Assembly (NCBI GenBank): GCA_937886715.1
Contig: CAKZZD010000024.1
Span: forward strand, 8,238-72,237
Direction of reading: 5' to 3'
Origin: an uncultured Bacteroidales bacterium
Lineage (GTDB): Bacteria; Bacteroidota; Bacteroidia; Bacteroidales; P3
Length of the DNA stretch: 64,000 bases
Each line of letters starts with the position of its first letter. Positions within the stretch are counted from its first letter, which is position 1. The notes beneath the pieces were generated by a model that saw only the letters and a list, made by a program, of their open reading frames with translations, did no database searches and was not told the DNA's origin. Made by a program: the position numbers and the translations under genes. Positions 6,735 through 15,536 of the stretch are shown in pieces.

Positions 6735-9725
6735 CTACAATTCGCGCAAAGCCTGCACAGCAGCCTCCATACCATTGTTAGCGGCAATGGTCAGCCAGTG
6801 TTTCGCCTGTTTCTTGTCTTTCTTGACACCTTCACCCTGAGCATACATCTGACCGATAATATAGCAGCTGTTCAAGTCACCAGCTTCTGCCGAACGAAGA
6901 AACCATTCGGCCGCTTGTGCAAGATCTTCCTTGACATAGATACCCTGCGCATAGCAGTAGGCCAACAACCGCATGCCATAAGCCGATCCCGATTCTGCAG
7001 CTTGCGTGTATAGATTGAAAGCCTTGCGAGAGTTAAGCACCACACCCTCACCTTCCTCGTAGCAGAGACCGAGGCGACAGAGGGCTTCGAGATTGCCACG
7101 GTCGGCGGCACGCTGATAGAGTTCGGCGGCACGCTTGGCATCTTTCGGCACCAAGATGCCCTGCTTATAGCTGTTTGCCAACTGGAGCATAGCTTGCGTG
7201 GATCCTGCCGACACGGCACGCTGAAGATAGAGAAGGGCGAGGGAGGTGTCGCGAGGGGCACCGTCGCCAGAGGCATAGAGCTGCGCCAGGGTGGTCATCG
7301 CACGAGTATGTCCCATGGAGGCTGCCGTGTCGAAATAAAGGATAGCCTGCTGCTGGTCAAACTCAGCTCCCGAGCCGAGAAAATGAGCGATGCCAAGCAT
7401 ATAATATGCCTGGCCCTTACTGTCGCGGGGAGCCAGACTGTGCAGCATATCGACAGCAGCGGCGGGGTTTTGCTCGACACCGTTGCCGACAAGCATGGCC
7501 TGAGCCATGAGCACTGCCGCATCGACCGAGCCGTTGTTCATGGCCGACGTGAGATAGCCCACAGCCTTGTCGTAGGAGCCTTGCTCATAGAGGTAGGCAC
7601 CCATCATATAGTCGCCACGTGGCACATCGCCTTCGGAAGCAAAATGGTAGAGATAGAGAGCCGTATCGCCATTGATGGGGACACCGGCAAGTCCGTAATT
7701 ATAGAAGTCGGCCAGCTCGGCGGCAGCCTCGTGCGAACCGCCTGCGACAGCCCGGCGCAACAAGGGCACCGCAGCGACACTGTCGGGCGAGCCACCGACA
7801 CCCTGCAGACAGCATTGAGCCAGACGATAGCATGCTGTGGCTGACCCCTCCTGCATATCGGCACCCAAGCGAAAATATTGCAACGCTTTAGCCGTATCGG
7901 GGGTGATGCCCCCGAGCCCTTTCAGATAATAGTCGGCAGCGAAAGTGTATCCCATCGCGCTGCCGGCAGCACCCGCCTGTTCGTAATAGCGCAATGCCGC
8001 CACACTGTCGGTGGGCACAGCAAGTCCACTCTCGGTGTATACGGCAACGCCCAAGAGCCCATTGGGATCGTTGTTCTGTGCCAGATAGTTGAGCATCGAA
8101 TAAGCGCTGTCGTAACTTTGATCAACCCCCACTCCGCTGTCAAACAAACGGGCCATCATATACACAGCATCGGAATACTCGGCCATAGCCGCCCGGCGCA
8201 TCAGAGCGGCACCTTGCCGGATGTCCGACTCGCTCTGTTTGCCCACGGCGCCATACAGATACAGGCGACCCAATTCGTAGTCACCTTCGGGATTGGATGC
8301 ACGGCGATAACAATCTGCAGCCTTGTTGTAATCCTCCTGGTTGGAGTAGTAATCGCCCAAACGGTTACAGCATAGCGAGGAACCCTTCTTAGCCCCCTGT
8401 TCCAACAGGCGGATCCACTTGGGATTGCCACGGTCGGCTTCGAGATAGGCCAGATTGGCATAAGCGTCGACATAGTCAAAGGCGATAGCCTTTTCGAAGC
8501 ATTTGACGGCACGCACCGTGTCAGCTGTCCATAGGCAGAAACGACCCGCTTCGACATAGTCGGCGATGTTGCCCAAACGGGCCGACTCGCAGGCGTAGGG
8601 CAAAGCGGCCGCATAGTCGGGGTCGCCTCCAAAAGCGCCAAAGGAATAGATGCGGCTGTAAAGATTCGAAGCTTCGGCCAAGCCCAACGCCACAGCGCGG
8701 TCGTTATAGTAGTGCACACTGTCGTAGTTGCCCCAATTCAGATGAAGAATAGCAAGTTGCATCATGGACTCCGGCTCCTCATTGCGGGCTCCGACAAGCC
8801 AATATTGATAGGCCTTGGCTGAATCCTGCTCGGTGAAATTGCCAAACATATAGCTTTGGCCCAGAATATCATATCCATTCACATGAGGATACTCCACCAA
8901 ACGCATCATCAGCGACCGGCACAGATCATTGTTGCGCACTTCCGGATTCTCCGACGAGCGGCGCATTATCACCTCCATCCGCATCAATTCGGGACGCTGT
9001 CCGTACTTGCTGTATATGTTCATCATCTCGGCCAGTGCTCCCCGCTCATCTTCTTCGTAGCCCAAACCATAGAATTTCAACCACACCACCTGCATCCGCG
9101 CGTTCATATCGCCGTGGGCCACTCCTTTCTCGGCCCAACTGCGGGCCTTGGAATAGTCACCCTTTTGCAGATAATACTGGCTCATCATGGCGTACTTGTT
9201 CGAGCCCACGCCTTCAGGAATCTGCTTGATGTAGGAGAACGACTTCTCCGGATCGTAGTCACAACTGTCGCCTCCATAAAGATACATCCACGCCAAATCG
9301 GCGGCGGCGTACTTACATCCTTTGGTCAAAGCCTCCTCCAGTCGCTGCTGGGCATAGCCATACATGCGCGGATTTCCCATCACACCATCCTGCATAAAGT
9401 TCGCATGCACACGCATCGCATCCGGCGATTGCTTCGCCAAAGCGTCATTGAGCAGCGACAGGGCTCCTGCCGTGTCATGATCGTGTTCGAGCACATAGCG
9501 GCTCAAGCGGGCCTGGGCAGCAAGATTGCCCTTCGCCATCGCCTGTCGCATCAGATCCATAGCCTTCACCGTGTCCACATCCACCTCATGGCCAATCATA
9601 TAATATGTCGCCAACTCATACATGGCATTGGCATCACCCCTGTCGACCTTCTTCTGCAGCTTCTGTGCATTTTGAGCCACGACAGTCATTGGCAACAACA
9701 AAAGCAAAAGATAGATTTTCTTCAT
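6735..9725 (-). CDS. Very long secreted Sel1-repeat protein
   Basis: About 996 residues from the ATG at 9725; an ATG three codons earlier is equally possible, but MKKIYLLLLLLPMTVVAQ is the standard signal peptide form. The rest is a near-continuous run of Sel1/TPR-like repeats of about 36 residues (A-x2-LG-x2-Y-x2-G-x-GV-x-D-x2-KA core). They are well preserved near the C-terminus (LGLCYEEGEGVVLNSRKAFNLY) and more divergent near the N-terminus. The protein is probably a periplasmic alpha-solenoid scaffold with unknown partner. A promoter fits at 9769-9800. The ECF sigma gene follows on the same strand. Confidence 0.88.
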   Translation of the reverse strand: MKKIYLLLLLLPMTVVAQNAQKLQKKVDRGDANAMYELATYYMIGHEVDVDTVKAMDLMRQAMAKGNLAAQARLSRYVLEHDHDTAGALSLLNDALAKQSPDAMRVHANFMQDGVMGNPRMYGYAQQRLEEALTKGCKYAAADLAWMYLYGGDSCDYDPEKSFSYIKQIPEGVGSNKYAMMSQYYLQKGDYSKARSWAEKGVAHGDMNARMQVVWLKFYGLGYEEDERGALAEMMNIYSKYGQRPELMRMEVIMRRSSENPEVRNNDLCRSLMMRLVEYPHVNGYDILGQSYMFGNFTEQDSAKAYQYWLVGARNEEPESMMQLAILHLNWGNYDSVHYYNDRAVALGLAEASNLYSRIYSFGAFGGDPDYAAALPYACESARLGNIADYVEAGRFCLWTADTVRAVKCFEKAIAFDYVDAYANLAYLEADRGNPKWIRLLEQGAKKGSSLCCNRLGDYYSNQEDYNKAADCYRRASNPEGDYELGRLYLYGAVGKQSESDIRQGAALMRRAAMAEYSDAVYMMARLFDSGVGVDQSYDSAYSMLNYLAQNNDPNGLLGVAVYTESGLAVPTDSVAALRYYEQAGAAGSAMGYTFAADYYLKGLGGITPDTAKALQYFRLGADMQEGSATACYRLAQCCLQGVGGSPDSVAAVPLLRRAVAGGSHEAAAELADFYNYGLAGVPINGDTALYLYHFASEGDVPRGDYMMGAYLYEQGSYDKAVGYLTSAMNNGSVDAAVLMAQAMLVGNGVEQNPAAAVDMLHSLAPRDSKGQAYYMLGIAHFLGSGAEFDQQQAILYFDTAASMGHTRAMTTLAQLYASGDGAPRDTSLALLYLQRAVSAGSTQAMLQLANSYKQGILVPKDAKRAAELYQRAADRGNLEALCRLGLCYEEGEGVVLNSRKAFNLYTQAAESGSAYGMRLLAYCYAQGIYVKEDLAQAAEWFLRSAEAGDLNSCYIIGQMYAQGEGVKKDKKQAKHWLTIAANNGMEAAVQALREL

Positions 9726-9768
9726 TTTGACCAAATTATTGAATTATTGCATTTAATCCTTCAGTATG

Positions 9769-9800
9769 CAAAAATAGTCAAAAAAGATAAAACGCACAAA
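9769..9800 (-). promoter_or_regulatory. Promoter of the Sel1-repeat gene
   Basis: On the minus strand a TATTTTTG -7 box (9776-9769) is preceded by a TTTG -33 box (9800-9797) with 20 bases between them, the Bacteroidetes consensus. The gene starts about 40 bases downstream. Confidence 0.75.
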
Positions 9801-9917
9801 CAAAAAAAGCTCTTTCCATCCCTGACCTCGGCCACATAGAGCACACCCCTGACCGACCCACACCCACAAACATCCCAAAAATGCAAAAACAACACATTCA
9901 TTATCAGCCATCTGCAC

Positions 9918-9939
9918 CAATCACCATTAATGGTGATTG
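9918..9939 (+). promoter_or_regulatory. Perfect 22-bp palindrome, likely operator
   Basis: Two 11-base arms (CAATCACCATT and its complement) meet with no spacer. The right end overlaps the -33 element of the adjacent plus-strand promoter. A second, outer inverted repeat (CCATCTG at 9908-9914 and CAGATGG at 9950-9956) brackets it. This is the layout expected of a dimeric repressor site. Confidence 0.55.
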
Positions 9940-9967
9940 CCCGGGTGGTCAGATGGTTGTATTTTTG
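9936..9967 (+). promoter_or_regulatory. Promoter of candidate small RNA
   Basis: ATTG (9936-9939) and TATTTTTG (9960-9967) are separated by 20 bases, matching TTTG-N20-TAnnTTTG with one mismatch. It points away from the Sel1 gene and into a region with no plus-strand gene. Confidence 0.6.
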
Positions 9968-9972
9968 CATTC

Positions 9973-10066
9973 AGAAAAAGAGGTACTCAACAGATAATAA
10001 CCTCGCCCATTTTGTTTTAGGATTAATAGCAATAGAGGCCGCTCAACGAGCGGCCTCTTTGTTTTT
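9973..10066 (+). ncRNA. Candidate small RNA with intrinsic terminator
   Basis: A transcript starting just after the promoter at 9936-9967 would run about 95 bases and end at a strong hairpin (AGAGGCCGCTC at 10034-10044 with its complement at 10048-10058) followed by TTGTTTTT. It has a weaker internal hairpin (GAGGT/ACCTC, 9980-10004) and no credible open reading frame. The ubiE stop codon on the other strand falls inside the terminator stem, so the 3' end overlaps ubiE in antisense. I cannot assign it to a known RNA family. Confidence 0.5.
10034..10066 (+). terminator. Intrinsic terminator (plus direction)
   Basis: An 11-bp GC-rich stem with the three-base loop AAC, then TTGTTTTT. On the minus strand the same hairpin is followed by no T run, so it mainly serves plus-strand transcription. 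Confidence 0.75.
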
Positions 10067-10699
10067 CTTCACCGTATAGCAGCGGCACACGCCAAAAGTG
10101 TATTTTTTGTGCGCAGCCTCAGCGCCTATTGGACGGAGCAGCTCTACAAAAGCACTCCCTTTCGGGAAACACTCGATGCTCAGCGGAAGATAAGTGTATG
10201 CCTCGCGGTTCCCTGCCATGCGGCCACCCAACCATGGGATAATGCGCCGCGTGTAAAAATTATAGACTGGACTCACCATCAGACAGTCGGGCGTGGCCAG
10301 TTCGAGTATCACCATACGGCCGCCAGGCTTCAGCACCCGCAGCATCTCACTAATGCCCTGCTCAAGGTGGACGAAGTTGCGAACCCCGAAAGCGCAGGTG
10401 ACGGCATCGAAGGTTCCGTCACCAAAAGGCAGCCGTTCAGCATCGGAAACCATGAATGTGGCCGTCGGGGCCTTGTGCCTGGCCACGTCCAGCATCTCCT
10501 CCGAGAGGTCGATGCCGGTGACGGTGCAACCATGTTTCTGCAGTTCCACTACCATGTCGCCCGTACCGCAGGCCACGTCGAGCACATCGCCATGCAAGCC
10601 ACGCACGGCATGCCGCCGCCAGCAGCGGTCGAGGCCGAGGCTCATGATGCGGTTCAGTCGGTCGTAGGTGCCGGCTATCTTGTCAAAGTCGTAGGCCAT
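10043..10699 (-). CDS. ubiE: Demethylmenaquinone methyltransferase
   Basis: A 218-residue class I SAM-dependent methyltransferase. Motif I is VLDVACGTGDM (about 40-50), the acidic strand-2 end is VTGIDLS, and family signatures include YDRLNRIMSLG near the N-terminus and AFGVRNF and LKPGGRMVILELATP in the second half. UbiE/MenG adds the last methyl group to demethylmenaquinone. It starts 3 bases after menA, the preceding enzyme of the pathway. No ubiquinone genes are seen, so menaquinone is the likely product. Confidence 0.95.
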   Translation of the reverse strand: MAYDFDKIAGTYDRLNRIMSLGLDRCWRRHAVRGLHGDVLDVACGTGDMVVELQKHGCTVTGIDLSEEMLDVARHKAPTATFMVSDAERLPFGDGTFDAVTCAFGVRNFVHLEQGISEMLRVLKPGGRMVILELATPDCLMVSPVYNFYTRRIIPWLGGRMAGNREAYTYLPLSIECFPKGSAFVELLRPIGAEAAHKKYTFGVCRCYTVKKNKEAAR

Positions 10700-10702
10700 G
10701 GA

Positions 10703-11590
10703 CTACCATATTGGATAAGGACAGGTGGCTTCGACATTGTACACCTCGCCATAGATTACGGCAAGCACAAAGGTGCTGATGACCAGCAGGGGCAACATCG
10801 GATCGAGCCGTTTACCGTCGCGACGCCACACGCCAATGATATGCCACAAAAAGAAGGGAACAGTGATGGCACAGAAGGCCATGTGCTCCTCGTTCCACAT
10901 GAAGCACGCTACGCCTAGCGCCACCAGCAGCGTCTGGTATATCTTGGCCCACCGTTTGCCGATGCGCAAAGGGATGGTCTTGCGGATGCCCTGGTCGCTC
11001 TCCATGTCGCGGATATTGTTCACGTTGAGCACCGCCACGCTCAGCAGGCCCATTCCCACGGCGGGAGCCCAAAGCCAAATCTCGAACGGGATGGTGTGGG
11101 CGATGACGAAATAGCTGCCCAGCACGCTCACCAGGCCGAAGAAGATGAAGACGAACAAGTCGCCGAGGCCGATATAGCCGTAGGGCTTCTTGCCGAGGGT
11201 GTAGTGTGTGGCGGCCCAGATGGCGGCGGCACCCAGCAGCAGCACCCACCACGGGCACCCCGACAGCAGCACCATCAGCAGTCCGAAGACGCAGCAAGCC
11301 ACCACCGTGCCGTTGATGGCGCGCCACATCTGTTTGACCGTCATGCCACCGTCGGTCATGCTGTAGTTGGGGCCCTCCCTACCCTCGCCGTCCACGCCGC
11401 TCAGGTGGTCGCCCATCTCGTTGCTGAGGTTGGAAAGCACCTGAAGCGACACCGTGGTAAGCAGCAGAAACAGATGCGTCCACGGCCGACAAGCCGGGGC
11501 AGCATACCCCATAACACCTCCGCACACCACTCCTGCCAGCGACAGGGGCAATGTGCGGAGACGCATTGACTTAACTAAAGCCTTAAACAT
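10703..11590 (-). CDS. menA: 1,4-dihydroxy-2-naphthoate polyprenyltransferase
   Basis: A 295-residue UbiA-superfamily membrane enzyme with seven to nine hydrophobic segments. The first aspartate-rich prenyl diphosphate motif lies in LSNEMGDHLSGVD (about 54-66) and the second in NNIRDMESDQGIRK (about 190-203). MenA attaches the isoprenoid tail to DHNA at the membrane. It sits between aspS, which ends one base upstream, and ubiE, so two successive menaquinone steps are co-transcribed. Confidence 0.93.
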   Translation of the reverse strand: MFKALVKSMRLRTLPLSLAGVVCGGVMGYAAPACRPWTHLFLLLTTVSLQVLSNLSNEMGDHLSGVDGEGREGPNYSMTDGGMTVKQMWRAINGTVVACCVFGLLMVLLSGCPWWVLLLGAAAIWAATHYTLGKKPYGYIGLGDLFVFIFFGLVSVLGSYFVIAHTIPFEIWLWAPAVGMGLLSVAVLNVNNIRDMESDQGIRKTIPLRIGKRWAKIYQTLLVALGVACFMWNEEHMAFCAITVPFFLWHIIGVWRRDGKRLDPMLPLLVISTFVLAVIYGEVYNVEATCPYPIW

Positions 11591-11591
11591 A

Positions 11592-13349
11592 TCAGCCCTT
11601 AAGGTCGACCTTGATCTGTAGCTCGTCGAGCTGTTCCTGGCTGATGGGCGAAGGCGACTGGCTCATCACGTCGCGGCCGGAATTGTTCTTCGGGAAGGCG
11701 ATGAAGTCGCGTATCGAGTCGGCACCGGCGAAGATGGAGCACAGGCGGTCGAAGCCGAAGGCAAGGCCGGCGTGTGGCGGTGCGCCATAGGTGAAGGCAT
11801 CCATCAGGAAACCAAACTGCGCGTAGGCGCTCTCGTCGGTGAAGCCCAGCGTGTGGAACATCTTGTTCTGCAATGTGCGGTCGTGGATACGGATGCTGCC
11901 GCCGCCCACCTCGCAGCCGTTCATCACGATGTCGTAGGCGTTGGCGCGGATGTCGCCCCACTTCGACGGGTCGTCGAGCAGGGGTTCGTCCTCGGGCTTG
12001 GGTGCCGTGAAGGGGTGGTGCATGGCGTAGTAGCGCTGTGTCTCGTCGTCCCACTCCAGCAGAGGGAAATCGATGACCCACAGGGGGGCGAACTTCTGCG
12101 GGTCGCGAAGGCCGAGCTGCTGGCCCATCTCAAGGCGCAGGGCGCAGAGCTGCACGCGCGTCTTCATGGCGGGTCCACAGAGCAGCAGCATCAGGTCGCC
12201 GGGCTTGGCGCCCATCCTGTCGGCCACAGCCTTTAGGGCCTCGGCGTCGTAGAACTTGTCCACCGAGCTCTTGAACGAGCCATCGGCGTTGTACTTGATA
12301 TACACCATACCGCCGGCACCCACCTGCGGACGCTTGACGAAGTCGGTCAGCGCGTCGAGTTGCTTGCGGGTGTATTCAGCGCAGCCTTCGGCCACGATGC
12401 CCACCACCAGCTCGGCGCCGTCGAAGAGACCGAAGCCGTGGCCCTTGACCACGTCGGTCACCTCCTTGAACTCCATGCCGAAGCGCAGGTCGGGCTTGTC
12501 GCTGCCGTAGAGACGCATGGCATCGTGCCAGGTCATGCGGGGAAACTTGTCGAACTCGATGCCCTTCATCTCCTTGAAGAGGTGCTTGGCCAAGCCCTCG
12601 AACATGTTGAGCACATCCTCCTGATGCACGAAGCTCATCTCGCAGTCGATCTGCGTGAACTCGGGCTGCCGGTCGGCACGAAGGTCCTCGTCGCGGAAGC
12701 AGCGCACAATCTGAAAGTAGCGGTCCATGCCGGCCACCATCAGCAGCTGCTTGTACTGCTGCGGGCTCTGCGGCAGGGCGTAGAACTCGCCGGGATTCAT
12801 GCGGCTCGGCACCACAAAGTCGCGTGCGCCTTCGGGTGTGCTCTTGATGAGCATCGGGGTCTCAATCTCAAGGAAATCGCGGTCGCTCAGATAATTTCTC
12901 ACCAACATAGCCATCTTGTGGCGCATCACGAGGTTGTTCTTCACCGGGTTGCGACGGATGTCGAGGTAGCGGTATTTCATGCGCAGGTCGTCGCCGCCGT
13001 CGCTCTGGTCCTCGATGGTAAAGGGCGGTGTTTTCGACTCGTTGAGAACCGTCATCTCCTCCACCTCGAGTTCTATTTCACCGGTTGGAATCTTGGTGTT
13101 CTTTGACGAACGCTCAATCACAGTGCCAGTCACCTGCAGCACATATTCACGCCCCAGACGGCGGGCCCGCTCGCACAACGGTGCGTTGGTCTCCATGTTG
13201 AAGGCCAACTGAGTGATACCATAACGGTCGCGCAGATCGACAAATGTCATGCCGCCCAAATCGCGACTACGCTGCACCCATCCGCACAGCGTCACTTTTT
13301 CTCCCTTATTGGCAAGACGCAACTCGCCGCAAGTATTAGTCCTATACAT
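11592..13349 (-). CDS. aspS: Aspartyl-tRNA synthetase
   Basis: A 585-residue class IIb synthetase of bacterial type. It has an N-terminal OB fold (CGWVQRSRDLGGMTFVDLRDRYG), motif 2 (FRDEDLRADRQPEFTQID, flipping loop), the inserted GAD domain in the middle, and motif 3 (GLAFGFDRL, near the C-terminus). Length and motif order match bacterial AspRS. Whether it is discriminating for Asp cannot be decided here. It is the first gene of the aspS-menA-ubiE operon, with a -7 box 36 bases upstream. Confidence 0.97.
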   Translation of the reverse strand: MYRTNTCGELRLANKGEKVTLCGWVQRSRDLGGMTFVDLRDRYGITQLAFNMETNAPLCERARRLGREYVLQVTGTVIERSSKNTKIPTGEIELEVEEMTVLNESKTPPFTIEDQSDGGDDLRMKYRYLDIRRNPVKNNLVMRHKMAMLVRNYLSDRDFLEIETPMLIKSTPEGARDFVVPSRMNPGEFYALPQSPQQYKQLLMVAGMDRYFQIVRCFRDEDLRADRQPEFTQIDCEMSFVHQEDVLNMFEGLAKHLFKEMKGIEFDKFPRMTWHDAMRLYGSDKPDLRFGMEFKEVTDVVKGHGFGLFDGAELVVGIVAEGCAEYTRKQLDALTDFVKRPQVGAGGMVYIKYNADGSFKSSVDKFYDAEALKAVADRMGAKPGDLMLLLCGPAMKTRVQLCALRLEMGQQLGLRDPQKFAPLWVIDFPLLEWDDETQRYYAMHHPFTAPKPEDEPLLDDPSKWGDIRANAYDIVMNGCEVGGGSIRIHDRTLQNKMFHTLGFTDESAYAQFGFLMDAFTYGAPPHAGLAFGFDRLCSIFAGADSIRDFIAFPKNNSGRDVMSQSPSPISQEQLDELQIKVDLKG

Positions 13350-13384
13350 ATTTATAAATTATTATTTCGTCAGATAACAAACTG

Positions 13385-13392
13385 CAAAAATA
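13385..13392 (-). promoter_or_regulatory. -7 box of aspS promoter
   Basis: TATTTTTG on the minus strand followed by CA, 36 bases before the aspS ATG. No clear TTTG at -33; the upstream side is A/T-rich. Confidence 0.55.
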
Positions 13393-13478
13393 CAATTTTT
13401 TTTTAAATCCCCACCGCTTTACCGCATTTGTCTCCGAAAAAAACGCCTCCTCCGCCGCCGCCGAAACACATTTTTTTC

Positions 13479-13585
13479 GAACGCCATAACTGCTTGATAT
13501 CCACCTACCATCACCTTATCAACTCCTACCCAACTCCTACCATGGTAGGAGTTGGGTAGGAGTTGGGTAGGAGAAGATACGGAGA
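13479..13585 (-). repeat. Dispersed palindromic repeat, copy A
   Basis: The core 13520-13565 is a perfect 46-bp palindrome made of 11-bp units (TAGGAGTTGGG and complement). On the minus strand a one-sided tail follows, with GATAAGG, GGTAGGTGGA and ATCAAGCAGTT blocks shared with copies at 24917-25016 and 53133-53220. It lies in the 260-base gap between aspS and the ATP-grasp gene, upstream of aspS. Confidence 0.85.
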
Positions 13586-13609
13586 AACAATGGTTTACGG
13601 AGACTGAAT

Positions 13610-14551
13610 TCAGAGGGAAATACGGGTGAGGAGGCCCAGGCGGAGCTGAGTTTCGTCGCTCAGCGAGCGCATGATTCCGCTTGAGGCGGTGAAGGTGAGT
13701 TCGCCGATATAGACACGGCCGGCGACACAATAGAGGTCCACCCTCACCTCAGGATGTCCCAAAGAGAGCGTTTCGGCCAGACGGATCATGGTGTCGAGTT
13801 GGACGGGGGGCGCCATGTCGACAAAGGGCTGCTGGCGCATGTCAGGGGCAAGGCCGTCGCGGAAGGGGCGCCAGGGATAAAGTTCGTAAAGGTCCTTGAC
13901 AGCCTTACGTCGAGAGATGCGGCGGTCGTAACAGACCAAGCAAAGCTCGGCATGGCCGTTGAAACAGAAAAACTTATAATCCACCGGCGGGGAACCGGCG
14001 ACGATATCGGGATCATCCAGGCCGATATATTCCTCGGCTAGCACACGGGGCTGTATGCGGAGGTAGTGTGGTTCGACGGTGGCATAGCCGTAACGGCGGT
14101 TCATGCAATTCCGTAAGGAGTGGGTAATGCGTCGTTTTTCAGAGTCGGACAACTTAGACTGGTCGACTACCAGACGGGTGGAGCCACAGTCGTGGCTGCA
14201 TTTGATGGCAAAGGCTTGCGGCAAATGGTCGAAAGATATGTCGTCGGCGTTGTCCCAGACGGCCAGCGTGGCGGGCAGATAGTCGGCGAAGCCCTGCCGG
14301 GAAAGCAGTTGCTTCATGGTCACCTTGTCGGTGAGTTCGGCCCAATGGTCGAGCGGGCCATGGAGCTTAAGCCACTGGATTTTTTCGTTGAGCGTGCGGG
14401 GATTGTCGAGGTCGAGGGTGGAGCCGGTCTTGTAGCGCCAGAAAAGGGCAAGGGCACGCGACAGGTGGCGGTCGACAAGGCGAGGCCACAAGGGCGAGGC
14501 CACGTAGGCCTTGAGGGCCAGATGGGTCAGTATGTTGCGCTTACGATTCAC
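13610..14551 (-). CDS. TupA-like ATP-grasp protein
   Basis: A 313-residue protein matching the ATP-grasp TupA-like family (often annotated as glycosyltransferase). Features seen are NPRTLNEKIQWLK near residue 50, the strand FAIKCSHDCGS, VLAEEYIG, VDYKFFCFNGHAELC and the metal-binding VRVDLYCVAGRVYIGELTF. Such proteins ligate amino acids or sugars in surface polymer synthesis. No polysaccharide genes surround it. Its start overlaps the end of the following nuclease-family gene by 11 bases, so the two are co-transcribed. Confidence 0.8.
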   Translation of the reverse strand: MNRKRNILTHLALKAYVASPLWPRLVDRHLSRALALFWRYKTGSTLDLDNPRTLNEKIQWLKLHGPLDHWAELTDKVTMKQLLSRQGFADYLPATLAVWDNADDISFDHLPQAFAIKCSHDCGSTRLVVDQSKLSDSEKRRITHSLRNCMNRRYGYATVEPHYLRIQPRVLAEEYIGLDDPDIVAGSPPVDYKFFCFNGHAELCLVCYDRRISRRKAVKDLYELYPWRPFRDGLAPDMRQQPFVDMAPPVQLDTMIRLAETLSLGHPEVRVDLYCVAGRVYIGELTFTASSGIMRSLSDETQLRLGLLTRISL

Positions 14552-15527
14552 TGTCGGAGAGGATGAGCATCAGGGGGAGATGGTCGGAGAGGCCCCCTTC
14601 ATAGTGTGCGCCCCGATAGGTGCGCTTGGGGCGTCGACCGACGCTGCCTTTTTCGTCAGCGAGCAGGCGGTCGGAATGGATGAGCCGCGTGACGCAACTT
14701 TTCCAGGGACGGCCGTTGATGAGGAACATGGCGTCGATGAAGTCCCACTGTCCCTGATACTTGTAGCTGCCCTTGCTCGAAGCCTTTCGGCTGAAGAGAT
14801 TCTCGACACCTTCAGGATTGGTGTATTCGCCACCGAAGCCCATGCCCTCGGCAATGGCAGGATCGTCGGCAGTGGCGTTCATGTCGCCCATGGCGAGGAT
14901 GGTGGCATCGGGATGGGCGGTGTGGAGGGCGTTCATCGTGTCGCGCAGCGTGGTGGCCACTTTCATGCGATACACTTCGGCCTCGTCGCCGCCACGTTTC
15001 GACGGCCAGTGGTTGAGAAGGAATATGAGGGTGTCGCCCTGCGGCGTGACGCCTTCGACACGGAGGATGTCGCGTGTGTAGAAATTCTCGGCGCTGTCGG
15101 AAACGGAGATGGGGCTGCTGGCGGTGACGCGGAATCGCTCCTTGCGGTAGATGAGGGCGCAGTCGATGCCGCGATGGTCGGGGGAGTCGTAGTGCACGTA
15201 GCGGTAGCCGGCGCGATGGAGCGGAGAGCCCTCACATAGTTCGCGGAGCACCCATTTGTTTTCCACCTCGGCGAAGCCCACCACGTCGGGCAAATCCATA
15301 TCGATGATTGTTCGGGCGATGCCGTCGCGTTTTGCGTTGAAGCGGCGGCGGGTCCAGTGGCGATCGCCGTCGGGAGTGAATTCCTCATCGTCGGTGTTGA
15401 TGTCGTCGCGGATGTCGAAGAAATTTTCAACATTCCACCAGGCCACTGTGAAATGAGCCGGCTGCTCGTGGGCAAGCAGCGAGTGTGCCACAGGAAGCAG
15501 CAGGCTCATCAACAGGGTAGTATGCAT
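14541..15527 (-). CDS. Secreted endonuclease/exonuclease/phosphatase-family protein
   Basis: About 328 residues with a signal peptide. The EEP fold is clear: WNVENFFD near the start of the mature protein, FAEVENKWVL with the metal-binding Glu, LNHWPSKRGGD, AMGDMNATADDPA, and GLSDHLPLML at the C-terminus containing the catalytic Asp-His pair. This is a Mg2+-dependent phosphodiesterase of the DNase I/sphingomyelinase superfamily; the exported form suggests scavenging of nucleic acids or other phosphodiesters. The ATG at 15527 avoids a GTG two codons earlier. Confidence 0.85.
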   Translation of the reverse strand: MHTTLLMSLLLPVAHSLLAHEQPAHFTVAWWNVENFFDIRDDINTDDEEFTPDGDRHWTRRRFNAKRDGIARTIIDMDLPDVVGFAEVENKWVLRELCEGSPLHRAGYRYVHYDSPDHRGIDCALIYRKERFRVTASSPISVSDSAENFYTRDILRVEGVTPQGDTLIFLLNHWPSKRGGDEAEVYRMKVATTLRDTMNALHTAHPDATILAMGDMNATADDPAIAEGMGFGGEYTNPEGVENLFSRKASSKGSYKYQGQWDFIDAMFLINGRPWKSCVTRLIHSDRLLADEKGSVGRRPKRTYRGAHYEGGLSDHLPLMLILSDSES

Positions 15528-15536
15528 AACCACGGG

